63,872 bases of DNA from contig JANQQA010000262.1 of NCBI GenBank assembly GCA_028285205.1, forward strand, positions 1 through 63,872. Reading direction: 5' to 3'. The notes under the pieces are model-generated. The model was not told where the DNA came from, made no database searches, and saw only the letters and a list, made by a program, of their open reading frames with translations. The translations under genes and the position numbers were made by a program. The stretch comes from Bythopirellula sp. (GTDB lineage: Bacteria > Planctomycetota > Planctomycetia > Pirellulales > Lacipirellulaceae). Of the stretch, positions 9,643 to 19,315 are shown one piece after another; position 1 is the stretch's first letter, and each line of letters begins with the position of its first letter.

Positions 9643-10513
9643 GGCGATTCGGCGCATCGGCCGGCTGGAACTGCGAGCCCGACACATCGTCGAGGGCCTG
9701 CTCAGCGGGATGCATCGCAGTCCCTACTTTGGCCAGTCGGTCGAGTTCTTACAGCACCGCCAGTACGCGCCGGGCGATGACCTGCGGCACGTCGATTGGA
9801 AGGCGTGGGCCAAGCAGGATCGACTGTACGTCAAGCAGTTTGAAGAAGACACCAACATGCGCTGCACACTGCTGCTCGACGTGTCGGCGAGTATGCAGTA
9901 CGGTTCCGGTCCGCTCAACAAATACGAATACGCCGCCACGGTCGTCACTAGTTTGGCATACTTGCTGCTCAAGCAGCACGATGCGGTCTCGTGCATTGCA
10001 TTCGATGAGAGCATTCGCACACGCACGCCACTGCGGAGTACTCAGGCACACTTGAAGGCAATTGTCCGTGCCCTTGATGCCAGCAACCCGCTGAACAAGA
10101 CGGACACCGGTGCCATTTTTCGCGAAGTCGCCGAAGTCAGCCCCCGACGGGGGATGGTGGCAGTCGTATCCGACATGCTAGGCAATGTCGACAGCAGCCT
10201 GCGCGGGCTAAGACTACTCCGTCAACGCGGTCACGATGTGATGGTACTGCATGTGATGGACGACGACGAACTCGATTTTCCGTTCGACGGACCAACGCGC
10301 TTCGAGGGATTGGAACTTCCTGATCACCTCACCTGCAATCCTCGTGCGCTTCGCGAAGGCTATCTCACGGCGCTCGACCGCTTTCTGACCACGCTACGTC
10401 GTGGCTGCGCGAGGGATGGTATTGACTATGCCCTGATTCGCACCAGCGATCCACTCGATGCAGCCCTGGCAGCTTTCCTGTACCGACGTGTTGCCGCGGA
10501 AAGAATGCACTGA
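9608..10513 (+). CDS. DUF58 domain protein (VWA-like)
   Basis: A protein of 301 residues. The DUF58 core [17 protein letters not shown] is at residues 53-69, followed by a von Willebrand A-like domain with a MIDAS metal motif DVSAS at 91-95 and a second strand VVSDMLG. The start at 9608 overlaps moxR by 35 bases; AGGAGG at 9590-9595 is 12 bases before it, and an ATG immediately after the AGGAGG is the alternative. DUF58 proteins are the usual client or partner of MoxR ATPases; no transmembrane segment is seen in this one. Confidence 0.92.
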   Translation: MTPASKRFLHPEAIRRIGRLELRARHIVEGLLSGMHRSPYFGQSVEFLQHRQYAPGDDLRHVDWKAWAKQDRLYVKQFEEDTNMRCTLLLDVSASMQYGSGPLNKYEYAATVVTSLAYLLLKQHDAVSCIAFDESIRTRTPLRSTQAHLKAIVRALDASNPLNKTDTGAIFREVAEVSPRRGMVAVVSDMLGNVDSSLRGLRLLRQRGHDVMVLHVMDDDELDFPFDGPTRFEGLELPDHLTCNPRALREGYLTALDRFLTTLRRGCARDGIDYALIRTSDPLDAALAAFLYRRVAAERMH

Positions 10514-10578
10514 TTTTTGTAGCGACGCCGCAGCAGCTCGCCAAGCATAAGCTATCAAGCACAACAAGCCGCCCCACA

Positions 10579-12801
10579 ATGTCCTTTACATTTCCCACAC
10601 TGCTGCAATTTGGCTGGCCGCTGATCGCTTTGCCGCTGTTGATCCATCTGATCAACCTGCGGCGGCATCGACGTGTCGAGTGGGCGGCGATGGACTTTCT
10701 GTTGGAGAGTCAGAAGCGAAACAAGAAGTGGATCTTCTTGCGTCAGCTGCTCTTGATGTTGTTGCGCACGGCTGCCATCGCACTGTTGCTGTTTATGTTG
10801 GCTGGACCGGAACTGAAGTTCCAATGGGGACGGTTTTTTGGTCAAGGAGTTACGCACCATCTTGTGCTGTTGGACGATAGCTATTCGATGTCGGATCGCG
10901 CGAGCCAGACGACAGCATTCGGCGAAGCAAAGCGGGTTGTCGGCCAGTTGCTCGATCAGGCAACGCAACAGCCTGGCAGCCAGAAGCTAACGCTGCTGCG
11001 GTTTTCGCAAGCCGCGGAAGTCACCGCCGGTGCGGAAGCCGACAAGCTTGAGCAGGCGCTGAATCGCCAGGGCTACGAGAAGATTGTCGCTGACCTGTTT
11101 GAACTGCAGGTGGCTGAAAGCAGTGCGGGACCACTTGAGACGATTCAGGCGGCCTTAGGACTGCCTGAACCTGCGGAAACGGAGACCCGGATTGTCTATC
11201 TTGTTTCCGACTTTCGGACTCAGCAGTGGCAAGGCAACACCGAGATTGTTGAGTTGCTGGGCCAATTGCGAGAGGCTTCTGCCCAATTGCAACTGATTCA
11301 GTGCGTCGAAGAAACACGACCCAATCTAACGATCACGAATCTTGAGCCTGAGTCGGGCATTCGCGCGGCAGGTGTGGAAACTTGGATGCAACTGACGATC
11401 GCCAACCATGGCGACGAGCCAGCGACTTCCGTGACCGTCTCGATTTCGCAAGATGGCAACAAACTACCAGCGTTGATCTTTGACAGCATTCCGGCTGGCG
11501 AGTCGGTCACTCGTCGTTTCCGCGCTACGTTTCCTTCAGCGGGTGCTCACCAGCTGCAGGCGGCGCTGGAAGTCGATGCGGTGGAGCTCGATAACGTGCG
11601 GTACTTCGCGTGCGACGTACCGCTAGAGTTTCCTGTTCTCCTGATTGACGGCTCGCGAGATGGTGACGATGGCTACTATCTGCGGACGGCGCTTGACCCC
11701 GGAGGCAATAGTAAACCAGGCTGGAACCCCACGGTAGAACGCCCCGAGTATTTACGTCAACACGGTCAGCTGGCGGAATTCGCCGCGATTTGTCTGCTTG
11801 ATGTGCCAAGGCTTGATGAGCCGGAGGTCGAGGCGCTGGAGAACTATGTCAAACAGGGCGGAGGACTAGGCATCTTTGTCGGTCCGCGGTTGCAAAAGGC
11901 CTTCTACAACGAGCGACTATATCGCGACGGCGAAGGGTTACTTCCGGCGCCGCTCAATCTGCCCACACAACTGCTCGCGACCGGAGATGACGATGAGCCG
12001 GACATCGCGGTCTCCGACCATCCGCTGTTTCGCATTTTCGCGGGCCAGCGGAATAGCTTCTTAGCACTCGCGACTGTCAACTACTATTACGCGCTGCAGG
12101 CGGAGTGGGAGCTGCCAGATGATGGCAAGACGAGTATCCTAGCGAAGCTTCGTAATGACGCTCCGCTCGTTCTCGATCGACAGTACGGCGAGGGACACGT
12201 CGTCGTGCATTTGTCGAAGCTCTCGCCGAAATCTACTGAGCTGGGAATCTGGAGCAATTGGAGCTTGAACCCTGTGTTTCCCGTGTTTGCGCACGAACTA
12301 ATTGGCTACCTGTCTGCTACGAGGCGGCAACTCGAACAGCGAGCGGTTGGTGAGGACCTGGTGCTGCAGGTTCCTGCAGACGAGTACGAACCAGAAATTC
12401 AGGTGCGGATGCCGCGTTCCAAGGGCGGTGAAGCGCAAACGATCACTCCGCAGGTCGACGAAGGCGATTACGTTGTCGACGCGGGGCGCACCGATGCGAG
12501 CGGCATCTGGGAATTCGAATTGCGTCCCAGAGAAGGCAATGTCGAGCAGCAGCTGGTCGCTGTGAACGTCGCTCCTGGGGAGGGCGACTTACATCACCTG
12601 AATCGTGATCGTCTGGCCAAGGCATTGCCAGGCCTGGACTACAAGTTCTCGCTCGCCTCGCAGATGTCGGACAGCGGCACCTCATTTGCCGGTTATCCAT
12701 TAGGCGACACTTTTTTGTATTTGCTGATCGCAACACTCGTCGCGGAGCAGTGGTTGGCATACAAAATTAGTTATCATTCGACTCCCGCAGACGATTCATG
12801 A
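10579..12801 (+). CDS. BatA-type membrane protein with VWA domain
   Basis: 740 residues. The N-terminus is the BatA (aerotolerance N-terminal) signature: a first membrane helix, the motif HLINLRRHRRVEWAAMDFLL, then a second helix (LLLMLLRTAAIALLLFMLAG). A VWA domain follows with MIDAS DDSYSMS. After an Ig-like region (TWMQLTIANHGDEPATSVTV) comes a glutamine-amidotransferase-like segment (ALENYVKQGGGLGIFVG), and a last membrane helix lies near the C-terminus (TFLYLLIATLVAEQWLAYKI). Membrane-anchored, with most of its mass probably outside the cytoplasm. Its stop overlaps the next start (ATGA), indicating translational coupling. Confidence 0.87.
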   Translation: MSFTFPTLLQFGWPLIALPLLIHLINLRRHRRVEWAAMDFLLESQKRNKKWIFLRQLLLMLLRTAAIALLLFMLAGPELKFQWGRFFGQGVTHHLVLLDDSYSMSDRASQTTAFGEAKRVVGQLLDQATQQPGSQKLTLLRFSQAAEVTAGAEADKLEQALNRQGYEKIVADLFELQVAESSAGPLETIQAALGLPEPAETETRIVYLVSDFRTQQWQGNTEIVELLGQLREASAQLQLIQCVEETRPNLTITNLEPESGIRAAGVETWMQLTIANHGDEPATSVTVSISQDGNKLPALIFDSIPAGESVTRRFRATFPSAGAHQLQAALEVDAVELDNVRYFACDVPLEFPVLLIDGSRDGDDGYYLRTALDPGGNSKPGWNPTVERPEYLRQHGQLAEFAAICLLDVPRLDEPEVEALENYVKQGGGLGIFVGPRLQKAFYNERLYRDGEGLLPAPLNLPTQLLATGDDDEPDIAVSDHPLFRIFAGQRNSFLALATVNYYYALQAEWELPDDGKTSILAKLRNDAPLVLDRQYGEGHVVVHLSKLSPKSTELGIWSNWSLNPVFPVFAHELIGYLSATRRQLEQRAVGEDLVLQVPADEYEPEIQVRMPRSKGGEAQTITPQVDEGDYVVDAGRTDASGIWEFELRPREGNVEQQLVAVNVAPGEGDLHHLNRDRLAKALPGLDYKFSLASQMSDSGTSFAGYPLGDTFLYLLIATLVAEQWLAYKISYHSTPADDS

Positions 12802-15263
12802 TCAATCACGCCCAGCAATTCGCGAGCCTCATCGCGCAGACTTCTGCGGGGAGCGAGCAGGTGCGCGAAATGGTCGTCTACGAATTGAGTCGACTGGCGA
12901 AATTCGACGATCCACGCGTGTTGTGGATCGTTGCGGGTGCCTCTTTTCTGTTGCTGACACTTACCGCGCTGTGGGTGTATCGGCGTGAACGCGCTTCGCT
13001 AAGTCGACCGATGCGTTGGTTGCTGAGTGGATTGAGAGTGGCCGCTCTCGCGGCGTTGCTACTGCATTTCCTCGGCCCAGAAAAACGCTTTGACAAGCAG
13101 ATCGAAACGAACTCAGAAGTGTTCGTCCTCGTCGATACGAGCCAGAGTATGTCGGTCGAAGATGAGCAGACTGACGAGTCTTCGACAGCCAGTCGCCTGG
13201 ATGCCATTCGCGAGACGCTAGCGGCATCGCCAATCCTCGAGAAGCTTCAAGCGAACCACGACGTGATCCTCGCTGTGTTCGACCAAAAGCTGAATCGTGT
13301 CATGCGTTGGGATCGCAACGCGCAGGAAGACTCAGACGACACACCGGAAGGGTCTGATGCGGGTACATGGATCGAACAGCTTCTCCCATCCGGTGTCGAA
13401 ACCCGGCTAGGGAATGCTCTCCGCGATGTGCTCTCTGAAGATCGTAAGGGGCCACTGGCTGGAGTAATTCTATGTTCTGATGGTGGTCAGAATACGGGCA
13501 TCGAGCCGCTGGAAGTTGCCGATGTGGCCGGCGAACGTGAGGCGCCGATCTACACGATTGGCGTGGGCTCAACAGAGGCACGACGAAACCTCCGTGTGCA
13601 GGAGGTGAACGCGCCGTCCCGTGTCTACCCCGACGACAAGGCAACGGTTACCTGCTTGATCCAGGGTGAAGGTTTTCGTGGACGAAGCGTCGATGTGCAG
13701 CTTCTAGCGCGTGATGCTGGAATTGAGGGTGCCACGGGTGAGCAACTCAGCAGTGAAAAAATCACCTTTACCAGCGATGGAGAAGTGCTGCCTCTTAAAT
13801 TCGAGTTTGAGCCCGTGGAGGTTGGGCGACTAGCGCTGGAAGTCATAATCGACGCTCCAGCCGACGACCAGTATCAGGCCGACAACCGGCAGGAGACGGA
13901 AGTCGAAGTCGTCGAGTCGGAATCAAACGTGCTATTGATAGCGAGTGGAGCCGCTCGCGACTATCGCTTTCTCCGCAACCAATTGCGCCGCGATCAGCAC
14001 ATGCGCGTCGATGTCTGGCTCCAGCTGTCGCCGCCAGGCATCTCGCAAGATGCGGATCAATTGCTCACGGCTTTTCCAGAGACCAAAGAGGAACTCTACG
14101 GCTACGATTGCATCGTCGCATTTGATCCCGACTGGACGCTGCTGGACGCGCAGCAGGTCGATATGCTCGAGGCCTGGGTCGCCGAAGAAGCGGGCGGTTT
14201 GGTCGTGATCGCTGGTCCGGTGCACACGGCAGCTTGGGTACAGAGCCCCGAGCACTCAGCAATTCGCTCCCTGTATCCCGTCGAGTTCCAAAAGCGTCTG
14301 ACGTTGTTGGACGACGGGCTCTACGGTTCGTCAACGCCGTGGCCGCTTGATTTTTCGCGAGACGGCGAAGAATCAGCGTTCCTTTGGTTGGGAGATACGG
14401 CGAGCGAAAGTCGCTTGGTCTGGTCGGAGTTTGACGGTGTGTACGGCTGCTATGCGGTCAAAGGGCCTAAGCCCGGCGCGCGCGTGTTGGCACGCTATAG
14501 CGATCCGGAAGCGGGGATCTTCGCTGACCGACCCGTCTACCTGGCTGAACATTTCTACGGTGCGGGCCGCGTGCTCTACTTGGGCAGTAGCGAGTTGTGG
14601 CGACTGCGCAGCCTAAGCGTCGAGTATTTTGAGGTGCTCTACACACAGCTCATTCGGCACGTGAGCCAAGGACGACTACTGCGTGGTTCGTCGCTGGGAT
14701 CGTTGCTCGTGCCCAAAGATCGCTACACGATTGGTGACGACGTTGTCGTGCGGGCACAGCTTTCGACGGTCAGTCGCGAGCCGCTCGTAGCTGATCGCGT
14801 GACCGCACGTGTGATTGCACCGGACGGTATGGGACGCAATCTGGTCCTTCGGGCTGACGAAGACCGGATCGGGAACTTTGTCGGCCAGTTCAGCGTCAGA
14901 CAAGCAGGTGCGTACCGCATCGAGCTGCCAGTGCCCGACGTCATCGACGAGCAGCTCGTGCGCCGACTACAAGTCGTGGCACCAAACTTGGAATTTGATC
15001 GCACCCGGAGAAACGAGAGTTTGCTGGCCGCACTGGCGAAACGGTCGGGAGGACTCTATTACACGAGCTTGCAATCTGCCGTTGACGGCAATGAGAGTCT
15101 CCGTCCGATCGCCGAAGCGATTGAGGGTCGCGCCGAAACGCAGATCCGGCGTGGCACACCCGATCGCGATTTCGCCAAATGGTTGAATCAACTGCTGCTG
15201 GGTGTGATCTGCGGGGCGTTGTGTTTGGAATGGATCTTACGCCGGTTGATGAGGCTTGCCTAA
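12798..15263 (+). CDS. membrane VWA / glutamine-amidotransferase-like protein
   Basis: 821 residues, overlapping the previous stop by four bases. Two N-terminal membrane helices (WIVAGASFLLLTLTALWVYR; LLSGLRVAALAALLLHFLG) precede a VWA domain with MIDAS DTSQSMS and a conserved ILCSDGGQNTG strand. Then come Ig-like strands (GRLALEVIIDAPADDQYQ), a GATase1-like flavodoxin fold (MLEAWVAEEAGGLVVIAGP; HFYGAGRVLYLGSSELWRLR) and a C-terminal helix (LLLGVICGALCLEWILRRLM). It has the planctomycete Bat architecture, parallel to the preceding gene, so the two products may form a pair. The substrate or cargo cannot be deduced. Confidence 0.82.
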   Translation: MINHAQQFASLIAQTSAGSEQVREMVVYELSRLAKFDDPRVLWIVAGASFLLLTLTALWVYRRERASLSRPMRWLLSGLRVAALAALLLHFLGPEKRFDKQIETNSEVFVLVDTSQSMSVEDEQTDESSTASRLDAIRETLAASPILEKLQANHDVILAVFDQKLNRVMRWDRNAQEDSDDTPEGSDAGTWIEQLLPSGVETRLGNALRDVLSEDRKGPLAGVILCSDGGQNTGIEPLEVADVAGEREAPIYTIGVGSTEARRNLRVQEVNAPSRVYPDDKATVTCLIQGEGFRGRSVDVQLLARDAGIEGATGEQLSSEKITFTSDGEVLPLKFEFEPVEVGRLALEVIIDAPADDQYQADNRQETEVEVVESESNVLLIASGAARDYRFLRNQLRRDQHMRVDVWLQLSPPGISQDADQLLTAFPETKEELYGYDCIVAFDPDWTLLDAQQVDMLEAWVAEEAGGLVVIAGPVHTAAWVQSPEHSAIRSLYPVEFQKRLTLLDDGLYGSSTPWPLDFSRDGEESAFLWLGDTASESRLVWSEFDGVYGCYAVKGPKPGARVLARYSDPEAGIFADRPVYLAEHFYGAGRVLYLGSSELWRLRSLSVEYFEVLYTQLIRHVSQGRLLRGSSLGSLLVPKDRYTIGDDVVVRAQLSTVSREPLVADRVTARVIAPDGMGRNLVLRADEDRIGNFVGQFSVRQAGAYRIELPVPDVIDEQLVRRLQVVAPNLEFDRTRRNESLLAALAKRSGGLYYTSLQSAVDGNESLRPIAEAIEGRAETQIRRGTPDRDFAKWLNQLLLGVICGALCLEWILRRLMRLA

Positions 15264-15267
15264 AGAC

Positions 15268-17496
15268 ATGTCGAGCATTTCTGTTCCATTTCGAATGCCC
15301 AAACCCGTCGGCCGCAAGGTGCGCCTCTTGCGCTGGTTGGTGCGGTCCTATGTGTTTCTCGATGGCATCGCGTCGGTGGTCGCGGTCCTCTGCTTGGCGT
15401 TTTGGATCGGCCTGGCAATCGATTGGACTTTTGAGCCCGCGCCGCAGTTGCGTGTCGGCATGTGGGTCGCTACGGTGCTTGCGGCCAGCTACGTTGCTGT
15501 TCGCTATCTGCTGCGACCGATTGGCGCAAAGTTATCGAACAAGAACTTGGCATTGCTCCTGGAACGCAACTTTCCCGAACTCGATCAGAGCGTGATCACT
15601 ACCGTCGAAGCTGCCGATCGAAATAGCGATCGCAATTCGGTCAACGAAACGCTGCTAGAAAACACGGGCCAGCAAGCCGCCAGCGTGCTACGCGGAAAGC
15701 GATTAACCGACGTCTTTCGATTTCGACCGCTGCTGTGGAAGTCAGGAGTTGCGCTGGCCCTGGTGGCATCAATCGCGGCCTTTGCATCTTTTCAGTCCGA
15801 AGCATTTGGGTTCTGGATCGGCCGGATGCAACTCGGTCAGCAGCCTTGGCCTCGTCGAGTAGAGCTGAGCGTCGTTGGGTTCAGTGAAGCGGATGGCCTG
15901 CCAACAGTCAACGTCGCCCGCGACGACGATTTTCAGCTCCAGGTGCGCGCCTCGATCGTCGACGGCCACGAAGCTCCCGACCAGGTCGAAATTCGCTATC
16001 GTGGTGCTGACGGACGACGCACTCGAGTCCCGCTTACTCGTGTCGGCAAGGCAGTTCCCGGTCGTGACGATTCGCAGCTGTTCCGCTACGAGTTTAAGAA
16101 CGTCGCGACTGACCTTTCCTTTGACCTGGTTGGCGGTGACGATCGCTTGCGCAACCTGCAATTGCGTGTTGTCGAGCGTCCCCAAATCGTACGTGTGTTG
16201 CTGGAGTGCGAGTTCCCGGCCTACCTCGGCCGAGCGCCACAAACAGTGCCCGTCAGTGGCCGTATCGAGTTGCCCGAGGGCACGACCGCGTTATGTCGTC
16301 TCGGTGCAAACAAATCACTGGAGTCAATCCGCGTTCATGACCCCGCCGAGCAAATCGATCTCTCTGCGCAGCTTAACGCGTCCGATGATCAGGAGGTGAC
16401 TTTTCAGGTCAAGATCGACGAGGTCGACCGCGTCTTGCTTGTGACGATGCTCGATACCGATGGTGTCGAAAATCGCGAGCCTTATCGCTTAGTGATCTCT
16501 GCGATCCCCGACCAACCGCCAGAAGTCTCGGTGCAGCTGCGTGGAATTGGCTCGGCCGTGACACCGCAGGCCAGGATTCCACTGGCCGGTAGCGTCACCG
16601 ACGAATATGGATTGCAAACGATCAGGTTTGAGTATCAAGTCGACGAAAACCCTCCTGCAATTCGAGCATTGAGTAATCAGCCGGAAGGGGCCCGAGAGAT
16701 ACGCGACTTGGAAGCTTTAGACTTGGCGGTGACCGATCCGACAACCAAACGCTCCGTAGTCGACGTGAAGCCTGGTCAGCAGCTTACTCTCACGGTCAAG
16801 GCCACCGATGCTTACGACTTGGATGACCAACCGCACACCGGTTCTAGCCAGCGGTTCATGCTCGATGTCGTGACAAATTCCGAGCTGCGTGCTCTGCTGG
16901 AAAAGAAGGAGTTGGCCCTGAGGCAGCGATTCGAATCGATCTACGAAAAAATGACCGGCACACGTGAGTTGCTCGATCGACTAGACGCGGAGGTGCCCAC
17001 CGACGACCCAACGGAAGCTGCGGACAACCAGCGGCTGCGAGAGCGTGATCGCCTGCGAGTCAGTGGTGCATTGCAGAACGTCGTACAACTGTCCTACGAA
17101 ACTCTGGGCGTTGCGGACGGCATTGAAAATATTGTCGGCGAGTTGGTCAACAATCGCGTGGATTCCGAGGAGCTAACCGAACGACTAGAAGAGGGAATCG
17201 CCGATCCGTTGCGTGAAATCGGCGCAGAATTGATGCCGCAACTCGAAACCACGTTGCAGCAACTTCAGGCAGCGCTGAGAGAAGCCGATCCGCTAGACGA
17301 GCAGCTCACTGCCTCGAAACTACAGGGAGATATCGTCTTGGAGGCGATGAAACGCGTACTCGATCGCATGTTGGAACTGGAAAGTTATAATGAATTGGTC
17401 GAGCTGCTACGGGGCATCATCTCGGACCAACAGAAGCTGCAGGAAGAAACCAAACAACAACGTCGCGCAAAATTGCGAAGCTTGTTGGAAGACTGA
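15268..17496 (+). CDS. three-helix membrane protein with C-terminal coiled coil (DUF4175-like layout)
   Basis: About 742 residues. The start is either the ATG at 15268 or a TTG at 15256 that overlaps the previous gene. Two membrane helices lie near the N-terminus (VVAVLCLAFWIGLAI; GMWVATVLAASYVAVRYLL) and a third at about residue 165 (SGVALALVASIAAFASF). A long extracytoplasmic beta-rich part with Ig-like strands follows, then a charged helical C-terminus (LRALLEKKELALRQRFESIY onward). This resembles the DUF4175 layout found beside Bat genes in other bacteria, but I could not confirm the family. Position between VWA and coiled-coil genes suggests a scaffold in the same complex. Confidence 0.7.
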   Translation: MSSISVPFRMPKPVGRKVRLLRWLVRSYVFLDGIASVVAVLCLAFWIGLAIDWTFEPAPQLRVGMWVATVLAASYVAVRYLLRPIGAKLSNKNLALLLERNFPELDQSVITTVEAADRNSDRNSVNETLLENTGQQAASVLRGKRLTDVFRFRPLLWKSGVALALVASIAAFASFQSEAFGFWIGRMQLGQQPWPRRVELSVVGFSEADGLPTVNVARDDDFQLQVRASIVDGHEAPDQVEIRYRGADGRRTRVPLTRVGKAVPGRDDSQLFRYEFKNVATDLSFDLVGGDDRLRNLQLRVVERPQIVRVLLECEFPAYLGRAPQTVPVSGRIELPEGTTALCRLGANKSLESIRVHDPAEQIDLSAQLNASDDQEVTFQVKIDEVDRVLLVTMLDTDGVENREPYRLVISAIPDQPPEVSVQLRGIGSAVTPQARIPLAGSVTDEYGLQTIRFEYQVDENPPAIRALSNQPEGAREIRDLEALDLAVTDPTTKRSVVDVKPGQQLTLTVKATDAYDLDDQPHTGSSQRFMLDVVTNSELRALLEKKELALRQRFESIYEKMTGTRELLDRLDAEVPTDDPTEAADNQRLRERDRLRVSGALQNVVQLSYETLGVADGIENIVGELVNNRVDSEELTERLEEGIADPLREIGAELMPQLETTLQQLQAALREADPLDEQLTASKLQGDIVLEAMKRVLDRMLELESYNELVELLRGIISDQQKLQEETKQQRRAKLRSLLED

Positions 17497-17527
17497 TGAC
17501 ATTGATCGGATCCTAACCGGATTGAAA

Positions 17528-19315
17528 ATGGCCATGCTAAGTCCAAGACCATATGTGACACGAATCGCTCTCACCGCGGCGTTCTCGGTCAGCTTGCTGT
17601 CCGTGACCACAGCATTCGGCCAGAACGGTGAAGAGGGCGATGCGATTCGCGGCCAAGCGGGTGCTGCTGAGCCGCTCACCACCAAGCAGTCGCGGCTCGC
17701 CGAACGTTATGACCGTTTAGAAATGCTCGCGGGCCGGCTAGCAGAACTCTCTCGTGCGACGCAACCCAGACGCGCGCGTCTGTTGCGCGAACTGGTGGCG
17801 AACAGCCGCGAGCGTGACATCTCAGGTCGTTTCGAAACTATCGTCGATTCCCTTCAGCAAGAGAGCTTAGGCAAGGCAGCTACGGCGCAAGGTCAGTTGC
17901 GCGCCGATCTCCAGAAACTTCTGGAACTGTTGTTGCAGGAAGACCGCGACAAGCAGATCGAGTCGGAGCGCAAACGCATACGTAAGTACCTGGCTGAGCT
18001 GAAACGCCTCATCCAACTCCAACGCGGTATCAAAGCACGCACCGACGGAGGCGACGAGGCCAAGGATTTGACCGACGACCAACAAAAGCTGTCCCAAGCG
18101 ACTGGGAAGTTGGAACAAGAGATTACCACGAACGAAATCACCCCCGAAGACGCTACCACTAGCCAAGAGGAAAAGTCTGCCGAGCCAGAAGGCGACACGA
18201 ACAACGGAAATCGCCAAGGCGAGAAGTCCGACGGTGAGCAGAATGACAAGTCACCGCAAGGCGGCTCGTCGGATAGCAAGCCCGGCGAGAAACAACCCGC
18301 CGACGGGCAGCAGTCTCCTTCGGAAAAGCCGCAGTCAGAAGAAAATCCGGATTCCCAAGGTCAGCCCGGCGAGCAATCTCAAGGCCAGCCATCGCAGAAT
18401 CAGCAGTCGGAAGGTCAGCCATCCCAAGGGCAAGGACAGTCACAGCCTGGCGAACAGGGTGACCAGCAGGACCAGCCGTCAGAGCAGGCGGAGAGCCCGG
18501 CCCAACGTGCTCAACAGCGACTCCAGCGCGCCCAACAACGCATGCAGCAAGCGTTGGAAGAGCTCGAAGAAGCAAAACGTGAGAACGCCGTCGAGCGCCA
18601 AGAGCGAGCGCTGCGCGAACTGGAGCAGGCAAAAGCCGAGTTAGAACGCATCTTGCGGCAACTCCGAGAGGAGGAGCGCGAGCGAATGTTGGTATTGCTC
18701 GAAGCACGCTTTCGCAAGATGCTTGATGCACAGGTGATTGTCTACGAGCAGACGAAAAAGTTAGACGAGAGTCGTTCAACCGTCCAGGAGCACGAAATTG
18801 AAATCGCCAGCGGTCGACTCAGCCGCCAAGAACGCGAGATCGTCCGCGAGGCCGATCGTGCTCTGGTACTCTTGCGCGAGGATGGTACGACGGTCGCATT
18901 CCCTGAGGCGATCGAACAAGCCCGCGAGGACATGGAGAGCGTCGAGCAGCGTCTCGCCGAGGTCAAGACGGGAATGATCACACAGGGTCTGGAAGAGGAC
19001 ATCATCGCGGCTCTCGAAGAAACCCTGGCAGCGTTGCAACAGGCCTTGAAGAAAGCACGTGCCCAAAAGGGACAGCCGCAGCAACCTTCGGGCGGCGGCC
19101 CAACCGAAGAAGATCTGATAGACCAGCTGGCCGAACTGCGTATGATTCGAGCATTGCAAAACCGCATCAACCGACGCACGGAGCGATACGGCAAGATCAT
19201 CGGAGACGAAATCACGGCCGATCCTGAACTGTTGGAAGCTCTCGACGAGCTGGCAGTCCGACAGGAACGAGTGTTCCAGGCCACTCGTGACTTGGAGAGC
19301 GGGCGAAACAAATGA
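17528..19315 (+). CDS. secreted coiled-coil protein with Q/G/S/P/E-rich linker
   Basis: About 595 residues from the ATG at 17528, 31 bases after the previous stop. A signal peptide is clear (ALTAAFSVSLLSVTTAFGQ). Helical segments follow, then a disordered low-complexity stretch of about 110 residues rich in Q, G, S, P, E, with near-repeats such as EGQPSQGQ and GQPSQNQ. After that comes a long heptad-like coiled coil (QQRLQRAQQRMQQALEELEE; EERERMLVLLEARFRKM) and a further helical end. No enzyme motif. The layout suggests an extended, flexible periplasmic spacer or filament. It shares the operon with the VWA proteins and overlaps the next gene by four bases. Confidence 0.75.
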   Translation: MAMLSPRPYVTRIALTAAFSVSLLSVTTAFGQNGEEGDAIRGQAGAAEPLTTKQSRLAERYDRLEMLAGRLAELSRATQPRRARLLRELVANSRERDISGRFETIVDSLQQESLGKAATAQGQLRADLQKLLELLLQEDRDKQIESERKRIRKYLAELKRLIQLQRGIKARTDGGDEAKDLTDDQQKLSQATGKLEQEITTNEITPEDATTSQEEKSAEPEGDTNNGNRQGEKSDGEQNDKSPQGGSSDSKPGEKQPADGQQSPSEKPQSEENPDSQGQPGEQSQGQPSQNQQSEGQPSQGQGQSQPGEQGDQQDQPSEQAESPAQRAQQRLQRAQQRMQQALEELEEAKRENAVERQERALRELEQAKAELERILRQLREEERERMLVLLEARFRKMLDAQVIVYEQTKKLDESRSTVQEHEIEIASGRLSRQEREIVREADRALVLLREDGTTVAFPEAIEQAREDMESVEQRLAEVKTGMITQGLEEDIIAALEETLAALQQALKKARAQKGQPQQPSGGGPTEEDLIDQLAELRMIRALQNRINRRTERYGKIIGDEITADPELLEALDELAVRQERVFQATRDLESGRNK

